Assembly: GCA_023374025.1 (NCBI GenBank)
Contig: SIJG01000067.1
Span: forward strand, 374,124 to 438,123
DNA: 64,000 nt
Direction: 5' to 3'
Source: Heterodera schachtii
Lineage: Eukaryota; Nematoda; Chromadorea; Rhabditida; Heteroderidae
The position numbers were made by a program, and so were the translations under genes. The notes below the pieces were generated by a model. It worked only from the letters and a program-made list of their open reading frames with translations. It was not told the DNA's origin and made no database searches. The number at the start of each line of letters is the position of its first letter. Within the stretch, counting starts at the first letter, position 1. Below are positions 23,631-33,133 of this stretch, in pieces.

Positions 23631-23862
23631 CGAGAGCAAGCAGACGCATCACGAGTTGCACTGGTCGCTGGTGCGTATTTTGCTGGCACAGAATGACAAA
23701 TTTTTCGACAAAGACAACCAACTGTTCTGCTACGACAACTGCGGGTTGCTACTTTATTCAGCGCGTCAACTGATGTGGAACGGAAAGACGCGCGAATTTA
23801 TAATCATATGGACAATTTTGTGGGTTTTGCCTGTGTTTATGGTCCCCTTTATTTGCGCATGA
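23631..23862 (+). CDS. Possible terminal exon of an unrecognised host gene
   Basis: After an acceptor-like AATTTTCCAG (23621-23630) the frame reads ESKQTHHELHWSL and continues for 76 residues to a TGA at 23860. The frame is closed upstream by TAA at 23614, so a splice acceptor is needed if it is real. Codon usage is varied with many G/C third positions, unlike the AT-driven frames around it. The first two-thirds are polar with several charged residues (QNDKFFDKDNQLFC), and the last 22 residues are hydrophobic (WTILWVLPVFMVPFICA), which would suit a membrane segment. A minus-strand frame overlaps the first 90 bases. I do not recognise a family. It may be a decayed fragment. Confidence 0.3.
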
Positions 23863-24054
23863 TTTCGGAGTGCCAATGGTGTTTTTTAGTATTTTTAGCA
23901 AAAACTACTGCTTGATAGGTCAATTAATTATAATTCTGTCCGGCTTTATATATTTTTTAAATTAAGTTTAATTTATTTTTGTTCCTAATGGTGTTTTTAA
24001 TAGTATTTTTGTACACTATATAAGCGTGGACAGAAGTATAAACCAGGGCTGCGC

Positions 24055-24735
24055 GAAAGTGAGAGAGACAGAGAAAAGAGGAGAGACAGAGAGAGAGAGG
24101 GAGAGAGAAGAGGGGAGAGAGAGAATAAAGCAAAGAGAAAAGTGAGTGAGACAGAGAAAGAGGAGAGAGAGAGAGGGAGAGAGAGAAAAGTAGAGAGAGA
24201 GAGATAAACGGAGAGAGAGAGATAAAAGGAGAGATAGAGAGAAAGAGTGAGGGAGAAAAAAAGAAAGGAAAGAGAAAAGAGGGGAGTGAGAAAAAAGAAG
24301 AGAGAAGAAAGGAGCTGAGAGAAAATGAGACAAAGAGAGAGAGAGATAAAAGAAGGGAGATAGAAAAGAGGAGAGAGAGAAAGAAAAGAGGAAAGAGATA
24401 AAGGAGGAGAGACAGAGAGAGAGGGAGAGAGAAAAGAGGAGAGAGGGAGAGAAAAGAACATAGAAAAAGAAAGGAGGGAGAAAAGAGAGAGAGGGAAATG
24501 AAGAAAAAGAGGAGAAAGAGAGAGATATAAAAGGAAAGATAGAGAGAGAGTGAGGGAGAAAAAGAAGAGAGGAAAAAGAAAAGAGGGGAGTGAGAAAAAA
24601 AGAGGAGAGAAGAAAGGAGCTGAGGGAAAATGAGATAAAGAGGGGAGACAGAGAGAAAAGAAAAGAGACAGAGAGAGGGGGGAGAAAAAAGAGGGGAGGA
24701 GTGAGAAATAAGAGAGAGAGAGAGAGAGATAAAGA
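24055..24735 (+). repeat. About 680-bp GA-rich homopurine tract
   Basis: The + strand is almost only G and A, built from irregular GAGAGA, GAAAAG and GGGAGA units with occasional T and C, so it is a degenerate (GA)n microsatellite expansion. The preceding GTGGACAGAAGTATAAACC sequence may be the remains of the GA-tailed repeat family. Long open frames on the minus strand (up to 271 codons of S, L and F) are an artefact of the TC repeat. Confidence 0.9.
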
Positions 24736-24779
24736 AAAAAAGTTCATTTCTTCCGCATGTAATCAGGTTCATCTATAAC

Positions 24780-25068
24780 CATTCGGGCATAATTTTTAGA
24801 ATATATCATAGCCGCATTTTTATTTAACTGATATTTTTATTAAATTTTAAAATTTCTTATTATTTCCAGTATCATTTTATTTTAAAAAATTAAAATTTTG
24901 ATCGCAAAATTTAGATTTGTTACGATTCATACATTTTTGTATTATATTTGTTGTTTATTTTCATTTATTTTTTATCATTAACAATCTTTTAATCAGTCCA
25001 CATTTGTAATATACATTTATTTTAGTTTCCTTTCATTTTTTCGTATCAAGTGCTTATGGTTGTTCATA
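24780..25068. other. T-rich spacer
   Basis: About 290 bp of T-rich DNA with nothing recognisable. Confidence 0.5.
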
Positions 25069-25076
25069 GTTTAGTT

Positions 25077-26051
25077 TAGGGTTAAGCCCCGACCCCGAGC
25101 CCCCCGACCCCGAGCCGACCCGAGACGTTTTTTGGACCTATTCCCCGACCCGACCCCCGACATGTCGTACCCCGAGGTCCCCGACCACCGACTTTTTGCC
25201 CCCCGACCCCCCGACAACTTTTCGGTGGCGCCTATCGACACTGCCGGCCCCCCAAATCCATGGTGCCGATCGGTAATTTTTTAAAATATGTACACCAAGG
25301 CCGAAAAATAAGATTTAGGAATAACATTTAGCGAAATTTTTCAAATCAGAAAATTTTTACAATTTATTTCATCAAAATGCTATCAAATTAGGGCCGCCAA
25401 ATTTTTAAGAACAAATAAGCTTTTGCGAACCGGCGGTGCCGATAGGTGCCGCCGGAAAAAAAAATTGAAAATTGGGTGTTTTTGATACATTTTTTACATA
25501 AAAATGGCCATTTTAAAGTTTTTTTTCTCAAAACCAGCGAAATAAAACATTAATCAGAAAAAATTTAAAAGGTTTAGGTGATGCCGGAAAATAGGAAAAT
25601 CTTAGAAATAAGGACAATTTCAGTAAATTCTGGATCAAAAGATCAAAAAAATTTTGCGGCAGACCTTAAAATTTCTTGAAAAATAGTGACATTGTGCCAT
25701 AAAATTTCAAAATTATAAATATATTTAAGAAATCAGAACATTTTTTGTCGCTACCCCAAAATTAGAAATTCTTATAAATAAGAACAAATGGAAGCCCTAG
25801 TTGAAAGGCTAACTTGGACTCACTCTTGCTGGCGCTAACGAAATCAGATGATTAAAGTGAAAAAAGAAAAATTTACGATTATTTAAAAATAAAAATTGAG
25901 TTTTTCGTTAAAAAATTTCATTGATCACTACCCGATCGGGGTCCCCGACCCCGATAATTGAGCTCCCCCCCGACCCGACCCCCGACATGTCGCCCCCCGA
26001 GGTCCCCGGCCCCCGACTTTTTGCCCCCCGAGGGCTCGGGGCTTAACCCTA
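25077..26051. mobile_element. Non-autonomous hAT-like transposon, 975 bp
   Basis: Begins TAGGGTTAAGCCCCGA and ends with its exact inverse complement. A perfect 8-bp duplication GTTTAGTT flanks it (25069-25076 and 26052-26059). TAGGG ends with an 8-bp duplication fit hAT. The outer 130-150 bp on each side are C-rich arrays of CCCCGACCCGACCCC-type motifs around a shared CCCCCGACATGTCG block, in the same orientation on both sides. The middle has no transposase frame. It holds a GC-rich hairpin (25430-25455) also found at 28558-28583. Confidence 0.85.
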
Positions 26052-26059
26052 GTTTAGTT

Positions 26060-28195
26060 CATTTTCACACATAAATAATTATATTATTATTTTCATTCAT
26101 TAATATTTAAATTAAATCTCTTGTGCATCTGTTCGATTTTATTCTAACAAGCTCTTTTTCTCATCTCAAGAAAAATTATATTTTAGTTTTCCCTTTTTTA
26201 AGAAAATGCTATGAAATTTATCTTTTATTGTATTCTTTACATTTAATTCCAAGGTTTTTTATCTTTTGACTATTTAAATTTTATAAGTATTTTTGCCTTT
26301 TTTTCATTAAAATATTTTGATCCAATTCTCGCGTGTCAAGAGAGTTTTTAATTTTTCATTAATCCAGTTTTATTTTATAGCGAATATAAAAAGGTTTCTA
26401 TTTATTTCATTTAAATAACTGTGTTTTGGAATTAAATATTAAATAATATTTTTCATTATAGTATTTTAAAAAGTGAATGAGTTTTTTTAATTGTCTTTTA
26501 GTTTTTTTTTAAAATCACACTGAGGATATGGCCCTTGCAATTGTTCAATGCAATTTATCAAAATGAAAATTGGTAAAAACTTTTAATTCATTTTATTTCA
26601 TGTACTTGTCTTATTATCCTGCAGAATACACCCAATTCCAATACAATTTGATTACTTTTATCCTTTAACTTATCTATATCAATCAGGGCATAATTAATAG
26701 TAATTTACAATATGTTATACAGCATTTTTATTTAAATGATTATTTTTACTTGGTTTAGAATTGTCTTATTATTTCAGCGTCAGTTTTTGTCAAATAAATA
26801 TAAAAATATATACTGAACTGAACGATAAGCAAATGCTATGAATCATAGGCATTTATATTAATTATTCTTTATTTTTGTATATGCTATTAAATTTTAGAAA
26901 TTCTTTTTTAATTTTGAGTAGTTAAATAAAATATCTTTTGTTCATATTAATTCAAAATATTTTGGTTCATTCTTGTCGTCAAGGTTCTTGATTTACAACA
27001 CAGAAATAAAAGTATTCATCAAACAACCAATATAAATTTAGAGGAAGATTTACAGAATTAAAAAATTATATATAACAATCCTTTCTTCCAAAATCGAATA
27101 TATGGAACAAGCTATTAACAGTTAACTTCATTTCGTTTCGAAAAATGCGACCAATTGGTCAGCCAGGATCAAGATAAAAATAGTTAATATGAAGCAAAAA
27201 ATTATATAAAAAATTAAACATATAATGATAATTTAAAAATACAACCTTTGAATCTAAACCAGGTTTCTTATTTTATTAATTGGCGAGAACGGTCAACTTA
27301 ATTATGATGAAATAAGGATCAGCAAAAAATCTAAAAAATATTTGATAAAACCAAAAAAGCCATCAATATATACCAAATTGAAAACAAAGCTACTCAATAA
27401 ATGTGTGCCTTCATTTCTCAATAATTCCATTACTTAATCATTTCGTTAAATTAATGAGACAAAATTTTTTTATTTTTTAACAAAATGAAAACAAAATTTT
27501 TGTTCTAATTGCATCTTCTTAATTTTTAATACGGTAATTATTTAATTAAATTCGTCAAGTACCGAAGAAACGGTGGAGATTTAACAGAAAAGATGCATGA
27601 ATGAACTTTAAAAACAATTTTAAAAATGCATCATAAATTAAACTATAAAAACCTTAAGTTAAAAAAGCATAATATAAGTATAAATATAAAAACTAATATA
27701 TATATATAAAGATCCCTAATTAAATTGATATTTTATAAAATGCAAGAATTCATTTTTCAACAATAAAATGTTAAGAATACGTAATAAAATATAAAAGATA
27801 AAAAAATAAACAAAAAGAAAAAATTGTTATCTTTTTAAATGACCTTTTGCAGATGAATGTGAAAAGGCAAAACCTACACACTTGATATAAACAGTCAATA
27901 TTAACACGAATTTACGGTGGAATGCCAGCAACGTTGTCGTGGTCGTTACCGTCTGCCTACGCCCGGGGGTATAAAAAATCTTGAATAAGGTCAAATAAAA
28001 ATTATTATTTATCTCCTCTATCGTGTAATCGTAATAAAAAATTTAAAAGTGAATAATTAAAAATGGGTTGATATTTAAAGAAAAGACAAGTGAAAATATT
28101 AAAATAAAATACAATAACGAATACAAATAATATGACTTATATATCCTAATAATAATAGGTCTTATGATGAAAATCTTAAATGACGCGGTTCATGT
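26060..28195. other. AT-rich tract, switching from T-rich to A-rich near 27.0 kb
   Basis: No gene is supported. 26090-26350 and 26870-27000 look like diverged copies of one repeat (both end in a CATTCTTGTCGTCAAG-like core). 27900-27975 is a small GC-richer island (AACGTTGTCGTGGTCGTTACC) with no open frame of note. Confidence 0.45.
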
Positions 28196-28240
28196 TTTAC
28201 CATTTTACTAAGCAGGGCTCGGATCGTACCAAGTCACTTT

Positions 28241-28302
28241 CCAAGTACAGGCATTCCAATTTCCAAGTACATAACGGTGGAAATTTGTGAAATCCAAGTA
28301 CA
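28241..28302 (+). repeat. Three spaced CCAAGTACA motifs
   Basis: CCAAGTACA occurs at 28241, 28263 and 28294 on the same strand, with a related CCAAGTCAC just before. The regular recurrence in an otherwise random-looking stretch points to a decayed transposon end. No inverted partner was found. Confidence 0.4.
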
Positions 28303-28552
28303 CATAAAAACTTGAACAAAAAAAAATTTAAAGGGTTAATTTTCCTCAAATAGTCTCTATTTTTTCCGGGAATGATTTTATCCAAATATTAATTATTTCC
28401 GCGAAGCAATTTACGCATTTTTCAAAAAAAAACTCTAAACACATGGTTGTCAACTGGCAAATCAATAGAATTAAAGGTGAGCTTTTTTGCTTTTCAAAAA
28501 ACCATTTTTTGTGGCGTTTTTTCGAAAAGTTTTTTGGGAATTTGAGGGGGCG

Positions 28553-28740
28553 GGGTTCGGCGACGCTGATAGGCGCCGCCGGGAAAAATTTTGTACATTG
28601 ATTGTGATATGTTAAAGATTTTGACTAAAAAATAAGAAATTTTTGCGATATTGGTCAATTTGTTAAGAAGAAATGTGAGTTTTTTGGCAGAAGGGGTGGG
28701 CGGTGCCTTTGGTGCTGCCGGGAGAAAAAAATTTATGCGT
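28553..28740. repeat. Fragment related to the interior of the 25-kb hAT-like element
   Basis: The palindromic block CGGCGACGCTGATAGGCGCC (28558 on) resembles 25430-25455, and both are followed by GCCGGGAAAAA-type A runs. A second GGTGCTGCCGGGAGAAAAAA block is at about 28710. The terminal TAGGGTTAAGCCCC is absent here, so only an internal piece or a related subfamily is present. Confidence 0.5.
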
Positions 28741-28754
28741 TGACATGAACTCAT

Positions 28755-29780
28755 AAGACATAATGAAAGTTGATTAAATATAAACTACATAGTTATTTGG
28801 ATAATTTAAATAAATAAAAAAGTGATTTATTCTTCTGTCAAAAACAGAAAAATATAGTCGAAAAAGTAAATATAGTTATACTGCGTAAGCTTTAAAAATA
28901 AAAAATAAAATTTTATTAATAACAAAGAAAAGATTAAAAATAACATTTGAAATTAAGTGTGTTGCAAAATGAAAATTTAACGCAGCATCCAATTATAATA
29001 AAATATGGAAAAAAACGCAAAAGGCAATGTGCAGGAAATTTTTGTAGTGGACAAGATATAATAATTAATAATTTATCAAATAAAATGTTCTAAAACCCAA
29101 TGAAATAAAGAAATAAAAAATTTTGTTGATTAAGTTTGGTAAATATTTTTTCTGTTTGCATAATTATATAAAAAATAACAATATGCATTTTAACTTACGA
29201 AAGATTAAAATTAAATTTAAATTTAAAATAATTTAAAATGATTACAAATAAAAATAATTTATTACAACAATTACAATAATTACCCCTAAAATCAATATAA
29301 TAGAACAGAGAGGAGCTTTACAAAATAAATAAATATATAATGCTAATTCAAATAAATTATGAAACTAACTTGTTATGATCAAGTATATTAACCACGACTT
29401 ATTGAAAATACAAAAATTTTCTAAACCATTTTGACATAAATTAAATTTTAACGTAGATGACAATGACAAAATGTTGAGTTTTAAAGAACAAAAATAATCA
29501 CAAAAATATTATTAAATATATATGTTATTTAAACAGAGTTTTATTAACAGATATGAAGAATAATTTGAAAATATTATTAAAAAGATTAAAAGAGAATAAT
29601 ATCATTTGAATTACAAGAAGCTCTGCGAAGAACGCGACCGAGATTTCTTTTTTAATAAAAAGCGAAACGAATAAAATTTAATATTTTCAATGATTACTCT
29701 TGAAATTCATATAATTACACGAAGGAAATAAATTAATAATTCCAATATTTCTAAAACTAATTTGATTACATTCTTTTTTA
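28755..29780. other. A-rich intergenic tract
   Basis: No gene is supported; the + strand is A-rich. It contains only short fragments shared with other A-rich tracts (see 17345-20400). Confidence 0.5.
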
Positions 29781-29786
29781 CAATAA

Positions 29787-30071
29787 ATCTGCAAATATTC
29801 GAACTATTTACGTCGAAGTGTGGATAAACATGAATATTATTGTTATGATGATGAAATGATGGTCTCTTTCGGGTTATACGAAATCGAGAAAATGAAAGTG
29901 CATTTGCAACAAAAATTTGAGGCCCATCTTGGCGTTGTGTATTTGATGCGAAAGAATTGGCAATGTGCCAAACATAGGGAGCAAATTGGAGAATATAAAA
30001 TGGTAGAATGTGAAGAGAAACGCAATATTTGGATATTTTGTACGAATATTTATTCCGATTTTATGTTGCAG
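29787..30071 (+). CDS. Possible exon of an unrecognised host gene
   Basis: A frame opens after TAA at 29784 and runs through 30170. An internal ATGATG at 29856 could be the start. The part up to 30071 reads like protein (for example HLQQKFEAHLGVVYLMRKNW and CAKHREQIGEYKMVECEEKR) with mixed polar, charged and aromatic residues, unlike the AT-driven frames nearby. At 30069-30075 it meets CAG|GTATA, a good 5' splice donor, in phase 0, so I end the exon there; the frame continues to a stop at 30168 if unspliced. Several Cys and His residues are present but I could not fit them to a known zinc-binding motif. No partner exon was found within reach; the DNA directly downstream is repeat. It could be a gene fragment. 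Confidence 0.35.
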
Positions 30072-30204
30072 GTATATGCAATCGGCTCCCGGGAAATGCG
30101 TCAGCAGAAAAGGGTCTTAGAAAATATTCATTTCGTAAAAATTATTTCCTTGGTTTTCGAGGTCCACTGATCACGAATTTGGTATCATTTGGACAATTCC
30201 TATC

Positions 30205-30400
30205 CCTGGTCCCAATTCAAACAAAAAGTCGAAAGCCGAAATTTTCGAACCTAACAATTTTGGTTCAAAAACGGCATAAATAATCTCTTTCTTAAAATAT
30301 TTTGACTTTCAGTTTGTTTTCATATATTTAAACCGATTTTAAAGCAAATACGCTTTTTTAGAATTTGAACTTTCGATTTTTTGTTCGAATTCAGGTCCGG
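30205..30400. repeat. Foldback repeat with 30-bp arms
   Basis: 30205-30234 (CCTGGTCCCAATTCAAACAA..) is the inverse of 30371-30400 (TTTCGATTTTTTGTTCGAAT..) with few mismatches. A third copy is at 16648-16679. The arms lie directly after the possible exon at 29787-30071. Confidence 0.6.
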
Positions 30401-30487
30401 TGTTCGGAATTAGAAAGATCTTCTTATAGAATTTTACTCTTATACTACAATACTTACTGCTACAGACTTTATATTAAAATATTGTTT

Positions 30488-30532
30488 TACTGACGCATTT
30501 TCTACTGACTTATTTTGCACTGACCTATTTTC
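30488..30532 (+). repeat. Three 15-bp tandem units
   Basis: TACTGACGCATTTTC, TACTGACTTATTTTG and CACTGACCTATTTTC follow one another without gaps. The 15-bp period matches that of the G-rich arrays in the foldback elements at 46.4 and 51.3 kb, but the sequence is different. Confidence 0.55.
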
Positions 30533-30539
30533 CGGTCAC

Positions 30540-32900
30540 GATGAAATCATTTCTTTGAAATTAATCATTTTAAAATTTTATAATTATTTAAAGTAAAAGC
30601 AATGAATTAGCCCATAAATTTTCAGCAGTTAAGCCTATATTTTTCAAACGAATTTGAACACAATTTCGACAAGAATTTGAGCAAAAATTGGAAAAAATGT
30701 ATAAAAAACAAACAAAAATGCCAAGGAAGAGAAGGCAAAATTAAAAAAAGCAATTGAAAATGGCACAAAGGATGAAAAAAGCTTCGGTTTTAACACTACA
30801 TATGGTGATAAATTTTACACTTTTATTTTCTACCCATTTTTATGAAAATCCTTTCTCTCCACGCAATCCATTGGCTTTTCAGATAATTTTCAATGTTTTC
30901 ATCATTATTAATTTTCAATATATTTTGGATTACACTTTTTATGTAATTGGGTAGCTTTAGATTTAAAATTCTTTTTACAAACATTCATGTTGCAAAAGTA
31001 ATCTTTTTTATTTTTTATTTTAACAAATAATCATTATAAATTTATTTCTTCGAGTCGCTTTGACCCAAAGTATTTGGCAGAAATGTTAGGTGATTATGAA
31101 TTATTAAAAAAAAACTAATTAAATTACATGTGACGAAATGTTGATGCCTTTATTTGTTATGCAGAAATTTTAATTTAAAAATTTTGCTATAGGAATTTTA
31201 TAATATAACATACTTTTTTACTTTTATTTTTAAGAGAATTTTACTAATTATAAAATTTATTTTGTTTTGCTCCTTTAATTTTCTTTGTGTTTTTTAAATG
31301 AATTATATATGTTCAATTTTGTAAATTTAAGACATAAATTTATAAATGATGATTTTTGTTCATTTGATGTTGTTCTATTTAACTGTTTTTTATGAATTAA
31401 ATTTCAGTTCTTTGATGACAAAATGTGAAAAACGTTTGCACTGTGAAATAAATCAGTATTTTTTATTACATTTTTTGAATATTACGCACTATTTCAATTG
31501 TGATACTTATGTTTTATTTTCTCGCTTTTGCCACCCGGTTTTGTACTTCACTGAAAGCCTAAATTTGTTTGTAAAATTTGTTCATATTTTCAGGTTTGAA
31601 ACATATTTACTAATTTATTATTTATTCTTGCAATATTTACATAAAAATTTTGTATTTCTTTTTATATTTTTGAATTTTATTTATTTTAATATTAACTTCT
31701 CTTGGGTAATTTAGTTATTTTAACATATATGCTTGATCTTGCTAAAACTTAATTTAAGAAATTTATAAAATAATTTTTTTTTAAGTATTTTTATTATTTT
31801 TTTCAAGTTATGTGATGTCTTTTTATCTTAGAGTAGAAGTTCGGACAAAATCATTCACGATTTATGCAATTATTTGGTTTATACTGATTTTCAGTTTACA
31901 ATTCTATTCTGCTTTTGTTTAATTTATGCAAATTTTTAAAATAAGTTTTATATTATAAATAATTTCTCAATAATATTTTAGAATTTATTTTAAAAATTCT
32001 TTTATTTAACTATTATTTTTTCATATTCATCAAAATGTTTGGTTCGGTTCACCTGTGTTGGTGAAGGCTGTTTTTAGTTTCTTTTTTAAAAGATTTTCTT
32101 GGTGTAATAAATTCCCTTTTTATGAGTGACTATTTCATAATCAAGGAAAACCAAATATTAAAAATAATTTATTATTAATTAATAATTTAAAAATCAATAA
32201 TATAAAAACTCGTTTTTATATAATTCATTACATGTTCTTAAGCATATTGTTGTCAATGTCTTGAACGTATCTTGGTTTCATAAATAGCATTAAGTTATTT
32301 ATTTAAAAGATAATTTTGTAAAGATTTTGTTTTCATTTTTACTATAGGTTCGGTTCATCTTTCTGATTGGTTAATTAAAATATAAAATGATATTTTTGAC
32401 AAATATTATTAATTCTTTGAAATAATACAATTTATAAAAAATAATATTCTTTATATACGGAAATTAAGTTAAATATCTGCTGTATTCTTTTTAAAATTAA
32501 TAAATTTTTGAATAAGTCATTATAATTATTTGATCGAAATTATTTGTTTCTTCATGTTAGAGTAGAATCTTTATTCTTTCTTGGAATAAATTAAATTCTT
32601 TTAACTCGTTTTTGTCTTTAATTTGTCTGTTTATCTTTTTTGAGTTTGATCTCCAGATGAAAACTTTTCGTTTAAGTTTTGGATAATAGGAATTTAATTA
32701 TTTTGACTTCATAAAATGCATAACTTAAGAAACAATGTTTAAATTTTAATTTATACATTTTAATTTTAGCAAATTTATGTTGCTTTAAAGAAAAATTGTT
32801 CCTCCGTATTTCTTGCACACTAAGGAACGTAAATTTGTACTTTCGTCAAATTTAGTAATAGAGGCTCCATTCAAATGTCTACTTCTGACCACTTCACAGT
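30540..32900. other. T-rich intergenic tract
   Basis: No gene is supported. A 122-codon open frame at 31346-31714 is mostly F, L, Y, I and H and I regard it as chance in T-rich DNA. A TTTTCAG that could act as a splice acceptor at about 31585-31591 is not enough to call an exon. Confidence 0.45.
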
Positions 32901-32939
32901 TAGTCGTGTCAATTCCAGTACTTGCTCCTTGTGGTCATA

Positions 32940-33060
32940 GGCCAGAAAAGCGTTCGCAATAATAAAGGGTAATAGAGAACACTTAGGGCTAGCGAATGGT
33001 AGCAAGAAACGTTTATTTTGGTTGAAACGAAAAAAGCTATAGTCCAAAAACTCGCCTTAT
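32940..33060 (+). repeat. Degenerate member of the GCAGGCTAATAGAG foldback family
   Basis: TAATAGAGAACAC, then ACGTTTATTTTGGTTGAAAC and AAGCTATAGTCCAAAAACTC follow in the order seen at 20536-20620 and 54370-54460. Its left arm is not recognisable. Confidence 0.5.
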
Positions 33061-33133
33061 GTGAAAACAGCCTGGTCCGAGAACGGCAGAAACAATTTTG
33101 AGCGTTAAAGGTTTTGCCCCTGCCTTTTTTCAT

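Noticed and set aside
23957..24772. Minus-strand frames up to 271 codons of Ser, Leu and Phe
   Set aside because: Artefact of the GA/TC tract. The same holds for 42030-42227, 45453-45689 and 61512-61739.
25077..25092. TTAGGGTTA-like sequence as an interstitial telomere repeat
   Set aside because: A single occurrence that is the inverted end of the 25-kb transposon, not a tandem telomeric array.
31346..31714. 122-codon frame as a small membrane protein
   Set aside because: Composition is dominated by F, L, Y, I and N from T-rich codons, as expected in random T-rich DNA. The hydrophobic frames at 9555-9887, 15721-15933 and 50150-50392 were rejected likewise.
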